From: an uncultured Shewanella sp.
Lineage (GTDB): Bacteria > Pseudomonadota > Gammaproteobacteria > Enterobacterales > Shewanellaceae
Assembly: GCF_947501225.1 (NCBI RefSeq)
Contig: NZ_CANMUW010000008.1
Span: forward strand, 140,500 to 204,499
Direction: 5' to 3'
Length of the DNA stretch: 64,000 nt
Positions 36,194-45,944 of this stretch are shown here, in pieces. A program made the position numbers and the translations under genes. Numbering within the stretch: the first letter of the stretch is position 1; each line of letters starts with the position of its first letter. A model generated the notes under the pieces. That model was not told the origin of the DNA. It saw nothing but the letters and a program-made list of their open reading frames with translations, and did not search any database.

Positions 36194-37880
36194 CTTGTAT
36201 CCTTTTAATGAGAGATTTGGCATCAACAGGTGAACCTAAAACAGACAGGAGTCTAGCTGTTAAATCTGTCGAAGATTCATTGACAGTGATTGTGTCAAAG
36301 ACCCGGTATTGGTCCTTACAGTTTTTGGTAGACTGGTAGATATAACCAGCGAGGGATCTTTGCCAAATGAGCCGATAATAATCCGGTCCCTCATCGGCTA
36401 TGGCAAAGAAGTTATAAGCATAGTTTTCTGTCTCGTCCCAGCTATTACCAAATGCACGGATGAACTCGTTTCTGAGGCTGGGGTAGAGGTTTGATGCATT
36501 AGCGGAATAGAAATCCAGAGCGACCTTGGCTCTGAAAATTTTTAACTGGTTGCGATAGGCCTTTAATTTAAGCTCGCGACTCTCTTCCGGTAAGGAGGGT
36601 AAAACCTTATCAGCAAGGTAGTGCTCTAACCAATACCGGCCAAGTTGAGACGTATCACTTGTCTCGCCTAAGGTGTTGTTAAGGTAGTAATGGCTACTTC
36701 CGGATAGGGCGTCGAAGGCAAACGCCACATTGAATACGAGCGCTTCCATATCTGTATAGCTGCTCATTTCAGGTTTTAGCATTAAACTGACCTGTCCGAA
36801 TTGTCGACCCACCACAGGGAAGCGTAGCACCTGTGCACGGGTATCTGTGTCCGTGGTAAGAAAGAGATCACCCAGCAGGCGTTCACGGTGCCATACTCTG
36901 TGAGTATTTTTGTTGACGATCTCTACACGAAAGCCGAGTGTTTCAGATTCCTGATATATGCTTGCAAGTAACGAAGCTGAGCCTACTGGCGTTACCCCGA
37001 ATTTGGCACTTTGGCTCAATGAAGAACCAAACAGCCAGGGGGGAGTATCTACCGACTCGGTGACTGAGTCGAGAAAGGCTTTAACCAGTTCCGGTGTGGA
37101 GAGAAACTGTTTCGAAAGTGAGAAACTGCTGTGATCGTCGTAACCAGCTTGAACGGCTCTGTGCTGTCTTAGTTTGGCAATGCTATCTAACGCTTCTCTA
37201 TTTTTAGCTCTTGCCCGTCCTTGATAAGCGTTCCAAACTAGTTGCTGACACAGAGGGTTAGTCTGCGCTATCAGGTAGGCGGCAATATTGTTATCAAAGA
37301 TACTGTTTGAGCCTTGGCGGCCGTTATCTGAAGCTGCCGATGGGCTCAATTGACAGTCTGTGTCACCAAATTTTAACGTTAGGGCCTGACTTCTAAGCCC
37401 CTGTTTAATGGCGGCCTGAGCCGTATGCAGACGGGATTTATAGACCAGATCTGTGTTCATATCGGCTAACTTGCTCCACCTTAAACTTAGCTGCTTAAGT
37501 TCAGCATCGCCTTCAGCTTCTATGGCTTGGAGCACAAGGGCAAGATTGGTTGAGTTCAGCACCGACTCCATCAAATCGGCCAGGTGTAGCTGACAATGCA
37601 GTACCCCTTCCCGGTAACGGGAGGGCACTGGGCGGCTCTTATAAAAGTTCAGGCGATCTTTAACATTAAATAGCCCCTGCAGTGAGGCCTCGAGTGCATG
37701 GCTTTGCTTCGTGACATCCTGAACTGTGGCCGGCGGCAGCGTAACCTTGAGTTGCAGACACTGCTCAACGAGTAGGGGAAGGGGAGATACGGCGGCACGA
37801 GCCGCCGAATTTACGATGAGAAAAAGACTAAAGCTGAGCGCTATGAGCAAAATGCTTTTTGGCATATTCGACACGTTCAT
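36147..37880 (-). CDS. Exported M3-peptidase-like protein lacking the zinc motif (predicted pseudoenzyme)
   Basis: A 577-residue protein with a signal peptide (LLIALSFSLFLIVNSAARA). Residues about 205-440 follow the M3 (thimet oligopeptidase) plan: NREALDSIAKLRQHRAVQAGYDDHSSFSL matches the helix before the catalytic domain and HRERLLGDLFLTTDT the 'G-x-x-x-x-D' block before it. Where M3 enzymes have HEFGHxxH the sequence is MEALVFNVAFAFDALSGSS (about 378-396), without HExxH. It is therefore probably not a metallopeptidase; peptide binding or a scaffold role is more likely. It overlaps the ligase gene upstream by 53 bases and the DUF3541-like gene downstream by 47. The M3 assignment is from pattern reading only. 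Confidence 0.72.
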   Translation of the reverse strand: MNVSNMPKSILLIALSFSLFLIVNSAARAAVSPLPLLVEQCLQLKVTLPPATVQDVTKQSHALEASLQGLFNVKDRLNFYKSRPVPSRYREGVLHCQLHLADLMESVLNSTNLALVLQAIEAEGDAELKQLSLRWSKLADMNTDLVYKSRLHTAQAAIKQGLRSQALTLKFGDTDCQLSPSAASDNGRQGSNSIFDNNIAAYLIAQTNPLCQQLVWNAYQGRARAKNREALDSIAKLRQHRAVQAGYDDHSSFSLSKQFLSTPELVKAFLDSVTESVDTPPWLFGSSLSQSAKFGVTPVGSASLLASIYQESETLGFRVEIVNKNTHRVWHRERLLGDLFLTTDTDTRAQVLRFPVVGRQFGQVSLMLKPEMSSYTDMEALVFNVAFAFDALSGSSHYYLNNTLGETSDTSQLGRYWLEHYLADKVLPSLPEESRELKLKAYRNQLKIFRAKVALDFYSANASNLYPSLRNEFIRAFGNSWDETENYAYNFFAIADEGPDYYRLIWQRSLAGYIYQSTKNCKDQYRVFDTITVNESSTDLTARLLSVLGSPVDAKSLIKRIQDANHTQVKRPVTCSL

Positions 37881-38790
37881 CTACTGTCATGTTGTGGTTA
37901 CCCAGAGAGTCGACATGATTCAGATAGGGTAAAATTCCCCTGTTATTGGCAATTTGAATCGCCAGGCCCGGTCTTGCATTGAGCTCCAGCAGGAGCGGCC
38001 CCTTGACCTTATCGAGTACCATGTCGGTACCGAGATAACCCATTTCACACATTTCATAGGCTTTCGAAGCTGTATGAAGCAGGAAGTCCCAGTGGGGGAC
38101 CTGTATGTCGGTTAATATTTTGTTTGTATCCGGGTGCAGCTCCACCGGGGTATCAAATTGAACGGCATGTAGCCCTTTTCCGCTGCCGATATCGATACCT
38201 ACACCTACGGCTCCCTGGTGAAGGTTAGCCTTTCCGTCTGATGCTGCCGTAGAAAGCCTGAGCATACCCATTACCGGAAAGCCCTTATAGACGATTAATC
38301 TTATATCCGGCACACCTTCATAGGAGTAGCCATCGAAGATGGGATCAAACAGGATCAAGCCTTCGACGATCGCTACATCAGGCGCCCCCCCTAATGAGAA
38401 CAGCCCGCTGAGGATATTGGACACATGGCGGTATAATTCACTGGGAACGACCTCCTGTCCATTAGGCTTATAGTACCGCCCCTCTTTTACCTTAGTGATC
38501 ACCAGTATGCCTTTACCGCCGGAACCTTTAGATGGTTTTATTACAAAACCATCCTCCTTGAGAACCATGGCAGGGATCTCTTCAATTTCATGTTGTTCAC
38601 GTACGACACCTATCAGTGCAGGCACTGCGATGTCATTAGCGATGGCGAGCTGTTTTGTCGTTAATTTATCGTCTACCCGTTTATAAAACTTTCGCGGGTT
38701 ATATCGCCCGATATAATCGATATTACGCTTATTCATGCACAGCACGCCTTTTCTACGCAGTGCTGAGGGCTTGGCAAATGACAGTCTCAT
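37828..38790 (-). CDS. Alpha-L-glutamate ligase-like protein (RimK-like ATP-grasp)
   Basis: A 320-residue ATP-grasp protein of the kind found with inactive transglutaminases. The phosphate-binding glycine-rich loop is FVIKPSKGSGGKGILV near residues 84-99, RLIVYKG is the middle strand, and LLLELNARPGLAIQ near 280 holds the Mg2+ ligands Glu and Asn. Family members join a carboxylate to an amino group through an acyl phosphate; the acceptor and the amino acid are unknown here. GGAGAG precedes the ATG, and the gap to the upstream stop is two bases. It has no signal peptide, so catalysis is cytoplasmic. Confidence 0.88.
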   Translation of the reverse strand: MRLSFAKPSALRRKGVLCMNKRNIDYIGRYNPRKFYKRVDDKLTTKQLAIANDIAVPALIGVVREQHEIEEIPAMVLKEDGFVIKPSKGSGGKGILVITKVKEGRYYKPNGQEVVPSELYRHVSNILSGLFSLGGAPDVAIVEGLILFDPIFDGYSYEGVPDIRLIVYKGFPVMGMLRLSTAASDGKANLHQGAVGVGIDIGSGKGLHAVQFDTPVELHPDTNKILTDIQVPHWDFLLHTASKAYEMCEMGYLGTDMVLDKVKGPLLLELNARPGLAIQIANNRGILPYLNHVDSLGNHNMTVDERVEYAKKHFAHSAQL

Positions 38791-38792
38791 GA

Positions 38793-40301
38793 CTACTCTC
38801 CGGCCAATGGCTTAAAGCGTCTAAGCTCTAGTAAACGATACCCGGTATATTGACCCATCAATAGCACCACGGCCAGAATGACCAGATGAATACCCAGGAA
38901 GTTAAATACCCAGTGTTGAACCCAGGATGCGCTCATGGCCAGGTATGCAAGCGTAGCAACGAATAGACTACCGCCGCCTTGCAACACGACCTCCTTAGGG
39001 CCCTCCTCTTCCCACAGGATAGACATTCTTTCGATGGTCCATGCCAGAATAATCATAGGGAAGAAGGTGATGGTTAACCCTTCGCTCAGACCCAGTTTAT
39101 ATGAGAGCAGGGTGAATATACCGATAATGCCGATTACGACTATGATGACCGCCGATATTCGGGATATCAACAGCAGGTTCAGATCGGAGAGATATGAGCG
39201 TATCATCAAACCACAGGCAACGATTAAGATGAAGCCTACCAGGCCGGTCAACAGAGTGGTTTGAATAAATGCCAGCGCAATCAGTACCGGCATAAATGTG
39301 CCCGACGTTTTAAGTCCGACGATGACACGTAAAAACACCACCATGAGTACGCCAATCGGGATCAGCAAAATCCCTTTGAACAGTGCCTGCTCCTCCAGAG
39401 GTAAATTGTAGAGTGAGAAGTCCAATGCTCCCTGATTGTTCATTACATCCAGTGAGGTGGCCAAGGCAGAGCGGGTATCCTGAAGCATGGAAAAATCAAC
39501 CTGTGAGTTGATACCACCGATCACATCCAGTACCGATCTGCCTGAACGATCCCACAGTAGCAAGTTTTCATCGCGTCCCTGAGTTCCGTTTGCAGGGTCG
39601 AACAGGTGCCATTCACCATCGTTGTAGACCTCAACAAAGGTATTTAACTGCTGCCTGCGACGCTGATCTTCCAGAAACAGGCCACTGACTTCCTGAGCTG
39701 GTATCCCTTTGCCGTGGAGCATACGAACAAACAGTTGGCTGGGCGAATTACTACTCAGGAGAAGTTCGATATTTTGGCTTCTCTCCTGCGCATTCAAAGC
39801 CTTGTTAAGCTGTTGTGCAAAAGAGAGGTTAGTTGCACTCTTGGCCCATACCTCTTCTGTGGCTTGCTCTGCCGCGGCTTGTTCAGTGGCCGGCCAGATA
39901 TAGGGTTTGGGGGCTTGAGGCTCAGTTCTGGCGATGACTTTAGTCGAGCCGGTTGGAATGACGGTGACCTTGTAATAGAGATCCTGCTGACCCTGGGCGG
40001 AACGTACAGACCAGACTGCGCGTCTGTCAAACTCATCGTCGGTTATAGTTAGTCCATAGCCAGGTGAGGTTGCGTTTTCGACAAGAATTTCGAATGCAGG
40101 ATCATTAGGGAGAGAGAAGGAGACTTCTGCCGGCTCGCCGGTGCCCTGAAAATGAACCTTAGCGTCTACTGCCCAGCTCTGTACCTGCTTACCGGGAAGA
40201 AATGGCACTTTATGTGTTACGCCACGATAAATACTCGCAGTGATCCCGCAGATGAAGAGCAGGGCTACGAGTATGTAAAAGGGTTTTTTAGAATGCATCA
40301 A
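38793..40301 (-). CDS. Inactive transglutaminase fused to a C-terminal multi-helix membrane domain
   Basis: The 502-residue protein has an N-terminal membrane anchor (FYILVALLFICGITASIY), a periplasmic transglutaminase-like region (about residues 150-260) and about seven helices from residue 310 to the end (IPIGVLMVVFLRVIVGL onward). The transglutaminase fold is recognised from GKGIPAQEVSGLF and EVYNDGEWHLFDPANG, but the catalytic Cys is replaced (NSPSQLFVRML) and the His position is Asn (QLNTFVEVY) while the Asp remains. This domain order matches the family described with RimK-like ligases. It probably binds or presents peptide substrates at the membrane. The upstream gene ends eight bases before it. 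Confidence 0.88.
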   Translation of the reverse strand: MMHSKKPFYILVALLFICGITASIYRGVTHKVPFLPGKQVQSWAVDAKVHFQGTGEPAEVSFSLPNDPAFEILVENATSPGYGLTITDDEFDRRAVWSVRSAQGQQDLYYKVTVIPTGSTKVIARTEPQAPKPYIWPATEQAAAEQATEEVWAKSATNLSFAQQLNKALNAQERSQNIELLLSSNSPSQLFVRMLHGKGIPAQEVSGLFLEDQRRRQQLNTFVEVYNDGEWHLFDPANGTQGRDENLLLWDRSGRSVLDVIGGINSQVDFSMLQDTRSALATSLDVMNNQGALDFSLYNLPLEEQALFKGILLIPIGVLMVVFLRVIVGLKTSGTFMPVLIALAFIQTTLLTGLVGFILIVACGLMIRSYLSDLNLLLISRISAVIIVVIGIIGIFTLLSYKLGLSEGLTITFFPMIILAWTIERMSILWEEEGPKEVVLQGGGSLFVATLAYLAMSASWVQHWVFNFLGIHLVILAVVLLMGQYTGYRLLELRRFKPLAGE

Positions 40302-40309
40302 CTAAATTC

Positions 40310-41053
40310 CTATCTGTTTGAGGCTGTGGCGGTCTTCTTTTTTCCGTGGATATAGGCTTGACCGACATCGACGACAGCAATGTCCTGCATAAACTTGCGA
40401 CCAAGAAGCAGTGGAAACTCCAAGTGGCTGCGGTCAACCAGGTTAAGATCGGTTTCTGCCTTATACTTACCTATTTTCAGGTGTGCATGAATGACCGGTC
40501 GGCGATCGCTCTTCTGGTCGGCATCTTGTTTGATTCGGACAAAACGTTCGACTTTAGATTCGAATGTCTGCGCCGGTGCTTCGGGGCCATCGGTGAAAAC
40601 ATCGAAACGGACCCATTGTTTACCATCTCGCTCAAACAGGATGATGTTACGGGAATCTAACGAAGAGGATTCAGCGCCTGTATCTATGCGGGTATTAAAG
40701 CTTGCTTTTACCTCATCGATGTAAACATTTTCTTCAGCGCCGAGCAGGAACTTACCGCCAAGAGGGGATGGAGGACACTCCAGTGCCACCGGCACAAGGT
40801 CCTCTTCAGGCTCGGCATTGATGTCTGAGATCTGAGTCTCCAGCGCCTTTAGCTGAGTAGATATTTGAGTCAGGGCCGTCGCTTGAGCCTGTTTAGATTC
40901 ATCGATAGCAATGACAAGCTCAGCTTGCTGTTTAGCTAATCCGGACTCGAGTGCAGCTGCATCTATAGGCTGAGGTAATGGTTCTGAAGTCTGAGTCACT
41001 GCACAACCGGCTAAGGTCGAGATCACGGCAATAGAGATTATCTGCTTTAACAT
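40310..41053 (-). CDS. Retropepsin-like putative zinc/aspartic protease, lipoprotein (RimB-related)
   Basis: The product starts with a lipoprotein signal (IISIAVISTLAGCAVTQ), then a coiled-coil of about 60 residues (KQQAELVIAIDESKQAQATA), then a retropepsin-type domain of about 150 residues beginning ECPPSPLGGKFLLGAEENV. The active-site triplet appears as RIDTGAESSSLDSR, and the second loop as LDLVDRSHLEFPLLLGRK-like LNLVDRSHLEFPLLLGRKF. It belongs to the family annotated as ATP-dependent zinc protease, which is related to RimB, a peptidase that removes glutamates added by RimK. It heads the cassette. The start at 41053 follows GGGAAG; an upstream ATG at 41065 is possible. Confidence 0.85.
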   Translation of the reverse strand: MLKQIISIAVISTLAGCAVTQTSEPLPQPIDAAALESGLAKQQAELVIAIDESKQAQATALTQISTQLKALETQISDINAEPEEDLVPVALECPPSPLGGKFLLGAEENVYIDEVKASFNTRIDTGAESSSLDSRNIILFERDGKQWVRFDVFTDGPEAPAQTFESKVERFVRIKQDADQKSDRRPVIHAHLKIGKYKAETDLNLVDRSHLEFPLLLGRKFMQDIAVVDVGQAYIHGKKKTATASNR

Positions 41054-41150
41054 AGTGCTTCCCATTTACTAACGTGTTTCAGTATGCGCGATAACGATTT
41101 GTTGCTCGTCTTATAGGCAGCCTAAGGTGCCATTGGCATCGCAAAACTAA

Positions 41151-42143
41151 TTAAACTAAATCTTTGTTTGGTTGATTTTTCTTGGCGATAAACGTTGCAC
41201 GTTTGGGGGCCGGATGACCCTCTATCGTTAGATCGACATTGCTCGGATCGAGATAATCGACTAATGATTCATTCGGCATCCAATCCGTACTTCTCTGTTC
41301 TGCAAGTGAGGTGACATCGATATCCACACATTTAACGTCGATAAAGTCAGCTTTTTTCAACCAAAGTTCTAAGGCGGCTGCGGAAGGGAGAAACCATACA
41401 TTATTCATCTTGCCATATCTATCTTCCGGAACCAGAACCGTGTTTTCGTCACCATCGATGACTAAGGTCTCTAAGACTAGTTCACCACCTGTTCTCAATT
41501 GATCCCTTAATTGTAACAAGTGATCAATAGGTGAACGTCTGTGATACAAAACACCCATGGAGAAAACAGTGTCAAATGCATCGAGCGGAGGAAGTTCCTC
41601 TATGCCCAAAGGAAGCAGGTGCACGGGATGGTGTTCACCCGCCAGGCGTTTAATTGCTTCAAACTGACAGAGAAACAGGGTGGACGGGTCTATGCCTACC
41701 ACATGTTTTGCCCCTTCTCCCAGCATGCGCCACATATGGTAGCCGCTACCACAACCTACATCCAAAACTGTGCGGTTGTTAAGTGGTGACAGGTGAGGCA
41801 GTACCCGCTCCCACTTCCAATCGGAGCGCCACTCGGTATCGATATCTATACCATGAACACTGAAAGGGCCCTTACGCCAGGGTTGAAATATGCGCAATAA
41901 ATTCTCAAGTTTCTCCTTTTCACCTGAAGTGAGCTGTTCACCTGAACCTATGGAAACACTGTCTTTCAGATCCAGACTATCGGGGGCTGGATAATGTAAT
42001 TTATTAAGCACTTTTTCCCACTTAGGTAGGGTTCCATGCTTATGCTCACGTTGCCATTGACCTAAAATGGCCGGAAGGGTTTCCAGCCAGTGCTGTAGGC
42101 TTGAATCTGCAATTTGTTTATAGAAGGAGCTGAAACTGATCAC
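41151..42143 (-). CDS. cmoB: tRNA uridine-34 5-oxyacetic acid synthase CmoB
   Basis: CmoB transfers a carboxymethyl group from carboxy-SAM to 5-hydroxyuridine at the wobble position of tRNA. The SAM site [16 protein letters not shown] and the CmoB-typical [17 protein letters not shown] and [19 protein letters not shown] are visible. At 330 residues it aligns along its length with the E. coli protein. The start is GTG at 42143, with GAAGGAGC upstream. It is downstream of cmoA on the same strand with a gap of 66 bp. Confidence 0.96.
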   Translation of the reverse strand: MISFSSFYKQIADSSLQHWLETLPAILGQWQREHKHGTLPKWEKVLNKLHYPAPDSLDLKDSVSIGSGEQLTSGEKEKLENLLRIFQPWRKGPFSVHGIDIDTEWRSDWKWERVLPHLSPLNNRTVLDVGCGSGYHMWRMLGEGAKHVVGIDPSTLFLCQFEAIKRLAGEHHPVHLLPLGIEELPPLDAFDTVFSMGVLYHRRSPIDHLLQLRDQLRTGGELVLETLVIDGDENTVLVPEDRYGKMNNVWFLPSAAALELWLKKADFIDVKCVDIDVTSLAEQRSTDWMPNESLVDYLDPSNVDLTIEGHPAPKRATFIAKKNQPNKDLV

Positions 42144-42209
42144 TGTATATTTACCTTTAATAGGTGCGTAATTAATATGGGCGCATATGATGTTATCGCT
42201 GAGCCGGGT

Positions 42210-42941
42210 TTATTTTATGGCGATCATAGACGCAAAGTTAAAGCATTGAAACCAAACATTAAAGTGTTTAAAACCTTGCCCTTTAAGTCGTGCTTCATGT
42301 TGAGTCAAGGTGTCCGGTTTCATCACATTTTCTAAAGAACTGCGCTTTTGACTTATCTCTAACTCACTGTAGCCATTTGCTCTTTTAAAATCGAGGTGAA
42401 GGTCGACAAGTAGTGACTGGATGGAATCGTCTTCAAAGTTAAGTTTCTCAGACAGAACTAAAATTCCACCGGGCTTGAGCCCGTCATAGATATTTTTAAG
42501 CAGACTCTCTCTGTCTTTTGGAGCAAGGAACTGCATGGTAAAGTTGAGTACTACCATAGAGGCATTTTCAACCTTGATATCCCGTATATCTGCACAGATT
42601 AGATCGACAGGCGTGTCGCTGACATAGGCTCCGAGATTTTCCCTGCAGCGCTCAATCATAGATTCACTGTTGTCGACAGCAATTATCTTGCAGTTCCGAT
42701 TATCAAGGCTCCTGCGCATACTTAAGGTTGCGGCGCCCAGTGAGCAGCCTAAATCATATATATTGCTGTCTTTGCTTACAAATTTGTTGGCGAAATCACC
42801 GAGCGTTCCGATAATTTGGCCATAACCCGGAACCGAACGTCGGATCATGTCATTGAAAACACCGGCGACTTTCTCATCAAATCGAAAATCACTTATATTT
42901 TCATATGCTTGTGCGTAGATAGTGTCTTGGGATGTGTTCAT
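42210..42941 (-). CDS. cmoA: Carboxy-S-adenosyl-L-methionine synthase CmoA
   Basis: CmoA converts SAM and prephenate to carboxy-SAM, the donor used by CmoB. The 243-residue product shows the SAM motif [19 protein letters not shown] and the family-specific start [22 protein letters not shown]. It is the first gene of the cmoA-cmoB pair. The divergent gene upstream starts 150 bp away. Confidence 0.96.
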   Translation of the reverse strand: MNTSQDTIYAQAYENISDFRFDEKVAGVFNDMIRRSVPGYGQIIGTLGDFANKFVSKDSNIYDLGCSLGAATLSMRRSLDNRNCKIIAVDNSESMIERCRENLGAYVSDTPVDLICADIRDIKVENASMVVLNFTMQFLAPKDRESLLKNIYDGLKPGGILVLSEKLNFEDDSIQSLLVDLHLDFKRANGYSELEISQKRSSLENVMKPDTLTQHEARLKGQGFKHFNVWFQCFNFASMIAIK

Positions 42942-43091
42942 TTGATTAACATAGGTAAATTCAACGTTTTATTCTAACGAATGATAGTTGTTACCAGCAA
43001 GTCCGGCACTGGATATTTATCATAAAATTATGTCTAATAGCCTACATACTAACAAGATGTTTACACTAGCGTGACTTTTCGGGAATAGCAT

Positions 43092-45890
43092 TTGAAATCA
43101 TTTATTAAGCTTTTTTCTTTTTTGTTTCTTTCTCTTTTGGTCACTCTCCTGTCAGCCGAAGAGCGTGCGCCGTTAGTATTGGTGATGGGGGAAGACAGTT
43201 ACCCCTATCAGTTTGTCGATGAGTTGGGAGAGCCTCGGGGCATACTGATAGATTTGTGGAAAGCCTGGAGCCAGCAGACAGGTACAGAGGTGGTATTTGT
43301 TGCGAGGCATTGGAACGACTCCCTTCAACAGCTTGCACTTGGTGATGCAGATGCACACGTCGGGATGGCCAGGACCCCTGAACGCGACGAAACATTTGAT
43401 TTTGCCGGACAGATATCACAAGTTCGAACCTATCTCTATCTGCATAAAGAGCTGCCGAGAGCTACATCATTTTCGGAGCTGCTCCCATATCAAATCGGTA
43501 TCGTATCTGGTTCATCCCATGAAGCGGAGTTAACGGCACTCGAGCCAGGGTTAACATTTAAACGATATAACTCCCGGCACGAACTGCTCAAGGGCGTTCT
43601 TGCAGGCGAGATCTATGCTTTTGCTGGCATGGAGGGCTATCTGAAAGATGTCAATCTTAATCGACAGGTGGTCGACCTGTTTCCGACCTCCAACCGGATA
43701 TTGATTAAACAGGTTCCTATACATCCGGCGGTCACAAAAAATGCCTCAGTTACGTTAAGTGAGATCAATACCGGGTTCTCCTCGATAGCGGCCACAAGTT
43801 TCAGTTCGATCGAGGAGCGTTGGCTAGGCTTCAGCCCTGAAAACAAAGGGGTTATCATTGCCACGACATTGAGTATAGAGCCGTTCGTTTCCCTTGGTGG
43901 AGATGACCAGCCCCATGGACTCTATGTCGATATCTGGAACCTTTGGTCGGAAAAAACCGGCATCCCTGTTTTTTTCTCCACAGGTGATATGAATAGCACA
44001 CTCGATGAGGTTCGAACTGGAAAAGCCGATCTGCATATAGGTTATCCTGAGAGTGATCAGCTCAGTAGTGGCTTACAGAGGAGTCAGCTTCTCTACCGGG
44101 TTAAGAGTCGGTTATTTAGCTTCGGTAAGTCGATCGAGTCTCTGGAAAATCTCGATGGCACACTGATCGGAGCCGTGCCCACCGCCCCATATCTGGGAGA
44201 ATTAAAGCTGGCAGTGTCAGGAGCTAAGCTGAAACTTTATGACTCTGTTGAGGCGATGATCCAGGCTGCCAGAGAGGGACATATCAGTAGCTTTGTGGCT
44301 TCATCTGCCTGGACGCAACACTATCTGGTACTGAATAATGCCTGGTCTGAGTTTCATCAATATGACGAACTGGAGTTTGAGACCGATATTTTTGTCTTAA
44401 CACGACCTGAGAACCCGGGACTGGATAGGCGCATCAAAGCAGGTTTTGAACTTATCAGCCAAAATGAGTTAGCTCAGATCGAACAGAAATGGATGCTTAA
44501 CAGCCATAACCGAATCTTCGATGCAGAGCCAACACAGCTACAGTTCACACCGGGGGAGCGTGACTATCTGTCCACTCTAGAGCCGTTGCAGGTCGGTTAT
44601 CTTAACGATTGGAAACCTATGGAGTTTACCAGTGCTAATGGTGAATTCTCAGGTATAAATAGTGAAATTATAGAACTTGTTGCAGATAAGTTAGCACTTA
44701 AAATTGAAGCGGTCGTGTTTGATGAGTGGCAAGACCTTATCACAGCGTTAATCGACGGGGATGTGGATATTGCCGGAAGTGTGGCTGAAACACCGGAGCG
44801 TAAGAAGAAGTTATTGTTCAGCGAACCTTACTGGCCCTCTCCGTGGGCACTGGCAACACCTATGGATCGGGTCTCTGTTTTTCACCTGCATGAGCTGAAA
44901 GGACAGAGGCTAGCCATAGTGGAAGGTTATAAACTGCTATCTGATCTTATGGGAGCCGATTTTGGCATAGAGTTATTGATCGTTGCCGATACAAGAGCCG
45001 GCTTAAAGGCGGTGACGGAAGGTAAAGCCGATGCCTTTGTTGAGAAAGTGATCAACATGGCCGCAGAACTGAAACAGAGAGATTATGGTAAATTGAAGAT
45101 GTCGGTATTGGCCGATTTTTCCGAGCAGCATAGCCATTTCGGGCTCCATCCTGATAAAGCAAAACTCCTTCCATTGATTAATAAGGCAATCGGGACCATG
45201 GATCGGGATAAACAGCAGGAGATCTATCAGAACTGGGTTAAACAGCTTCCTTTGGAACCGAATGGTTCGCCGTCGCTGCAATGGTGGCTGTTTATCGGTT
45301 TTATGATAATCATTACATCCCTTCTGTTTCTGTTATTTCGCCGTCGTCTCAGTTCAGAGGTCGCCAGAAGGTTACAGTTGGAAGATAAACTCAACCATCT
45401 TGCTAATCATGACAGTCTCACTCAGCTACCGAACCGATCACTGCTCGATGACAGGCTAGAGCAGGCGGTGCTGCATCACAGCAGAGACCTGAGCTCCTTC
45501 GCAGTACTTTTTGTACATATTGGTGGTTTAAAGCAGATAAATAAACAACTGGGTCACAAAAAGGGCGATAACATACTGATGAATATTACTCAGGAGTTGA
45601 AAAACGCAGTAAGGAGATCTGATACAGTGGCACGTTTCGGTTGCGATGAGTTTGTAATCATTCTAAATCGGACAAAGGACCTGGATATGGTCTGTCAGGT
45701 AGCGGATACCCTGTTGAGTAATTTAGCGAACTCCTCTGCCGCTGAAGTTTCAATACCCAGTGTTAATCCCAGTATCGGTATAGCCATCTATCCCGCAGAT
45801 GGTGATACCTCGGTCGAGTTATTAAAAACCGCCGATAAACTGATGTATCGTGCTAAAAAAAGTGGTGGAAATTGCTATAAATCATCGTGA
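43092..45890 (+). CDS. Three-sensor-domain GGDEF protein with altered active site (GCDEF)
   Basis: A 932-residue membrane protein with a signal peptide and three tandem bacterial extracellular solute-binding (family 3) domains in the periplasm, at about 24-245 (APLVLVMGEDSYPYQF), 250-475 (GVIIATTLSIEPFV) and 490-715 (PLQVGYLNDWKPMEF). One helix (LFIGFMIIITSLLFLLF) at about 735 leads to a GGDEF domain (NHDSLTQLPNRSLLDDRL). The catalytic signature is GCDEF in ARFGCDEFVIIL, not GGDEF, while the inhibitory-site RxxD (RRSD) five residues before is kept. It may be inactive or weakly active, possibly binding c-di-GMP at the I-site. It stands alone and ends before a hairpin. Confidence 0.88.
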   Translation: MKSFIKLFSFLFLSLLVTLLSAEERAPLVLVMGEDSYPYQFVDELGEPRGILIDLWKAWSQQTGTEVVFVARHWNDSLQQLALGDADAHVGMARTPERDETFDFAGQISQVRTYLYLHKELPRATSFSELLPYQIGIVSGSSHEAELTALEPGLTFKRYNSRHELLKGVLAGEIYAFAGMEGYLKDVNLNRQVVDLFPTSNRILIKQVPIHPAVTKNASVTLSEINTGFSSIAATSFSSIEERWLGFSPENKGVIIATTLSIEPFVSLGGDDQPHGLYVDIWNLWSEKTGIPVFFSTGDMNSTLDEVRTGKADLHIGYPESDQLSSGLQRSQLLYRVKSRLFSFGKSIESLENLDGTLIGAVPTAPYLGELKLAVSGAKLKLYDSVEAMIQAAREGHISSFVASSAWTQHYLVLNNAWSEFHQYDELEFETDIFVLTRPENPGLDRRIKAGFELISQNELAQIEQKWMLNSHNRIFDAEPTQLQFTPGERDYLSTLEPLQVGYLNDWKPMEFTSANGEFSGINSEIIELVADKLALKIEAVVFDEWQDLITALIDGDVDIAGSVAETPERKKKLLFSEPYWPSPWALATPMDRVSVFHLHELKGQRLAIVEGYKLLSDLMGADFGIELLIVADTRAGLKAVTEGKADAFVEKVINMAAELKQRDYGKLKMSVLADFSEQHSHFGLHPDKAKLLPLINKAIGTMDRDKQQEIYQNWVKQLPLEPNGSPSLQWWLFIGFMIIITSLLFLLFRRRLSSEVARRLQLEDKLNHLANHDSLTQLPNRSLLDDRLEQAVLHHSRDLSSFAVLFVHIGGLKQINKQLGHKKGDNILMNITQELKNAVRRSDTVARFGCDEFVIILNRTKDLDMVCQVADTLLSNLANSSAAEVSIPSVNPSIGIAIYPADGDTSVELLKTADKLMYRAKKSGGNCYKSS

Positions 45891-45944
45891 TAATGGGCGC
45901 TAATTTACACGAACACTAGTCGTTCGGGAAAAGAACTGTTTGAT

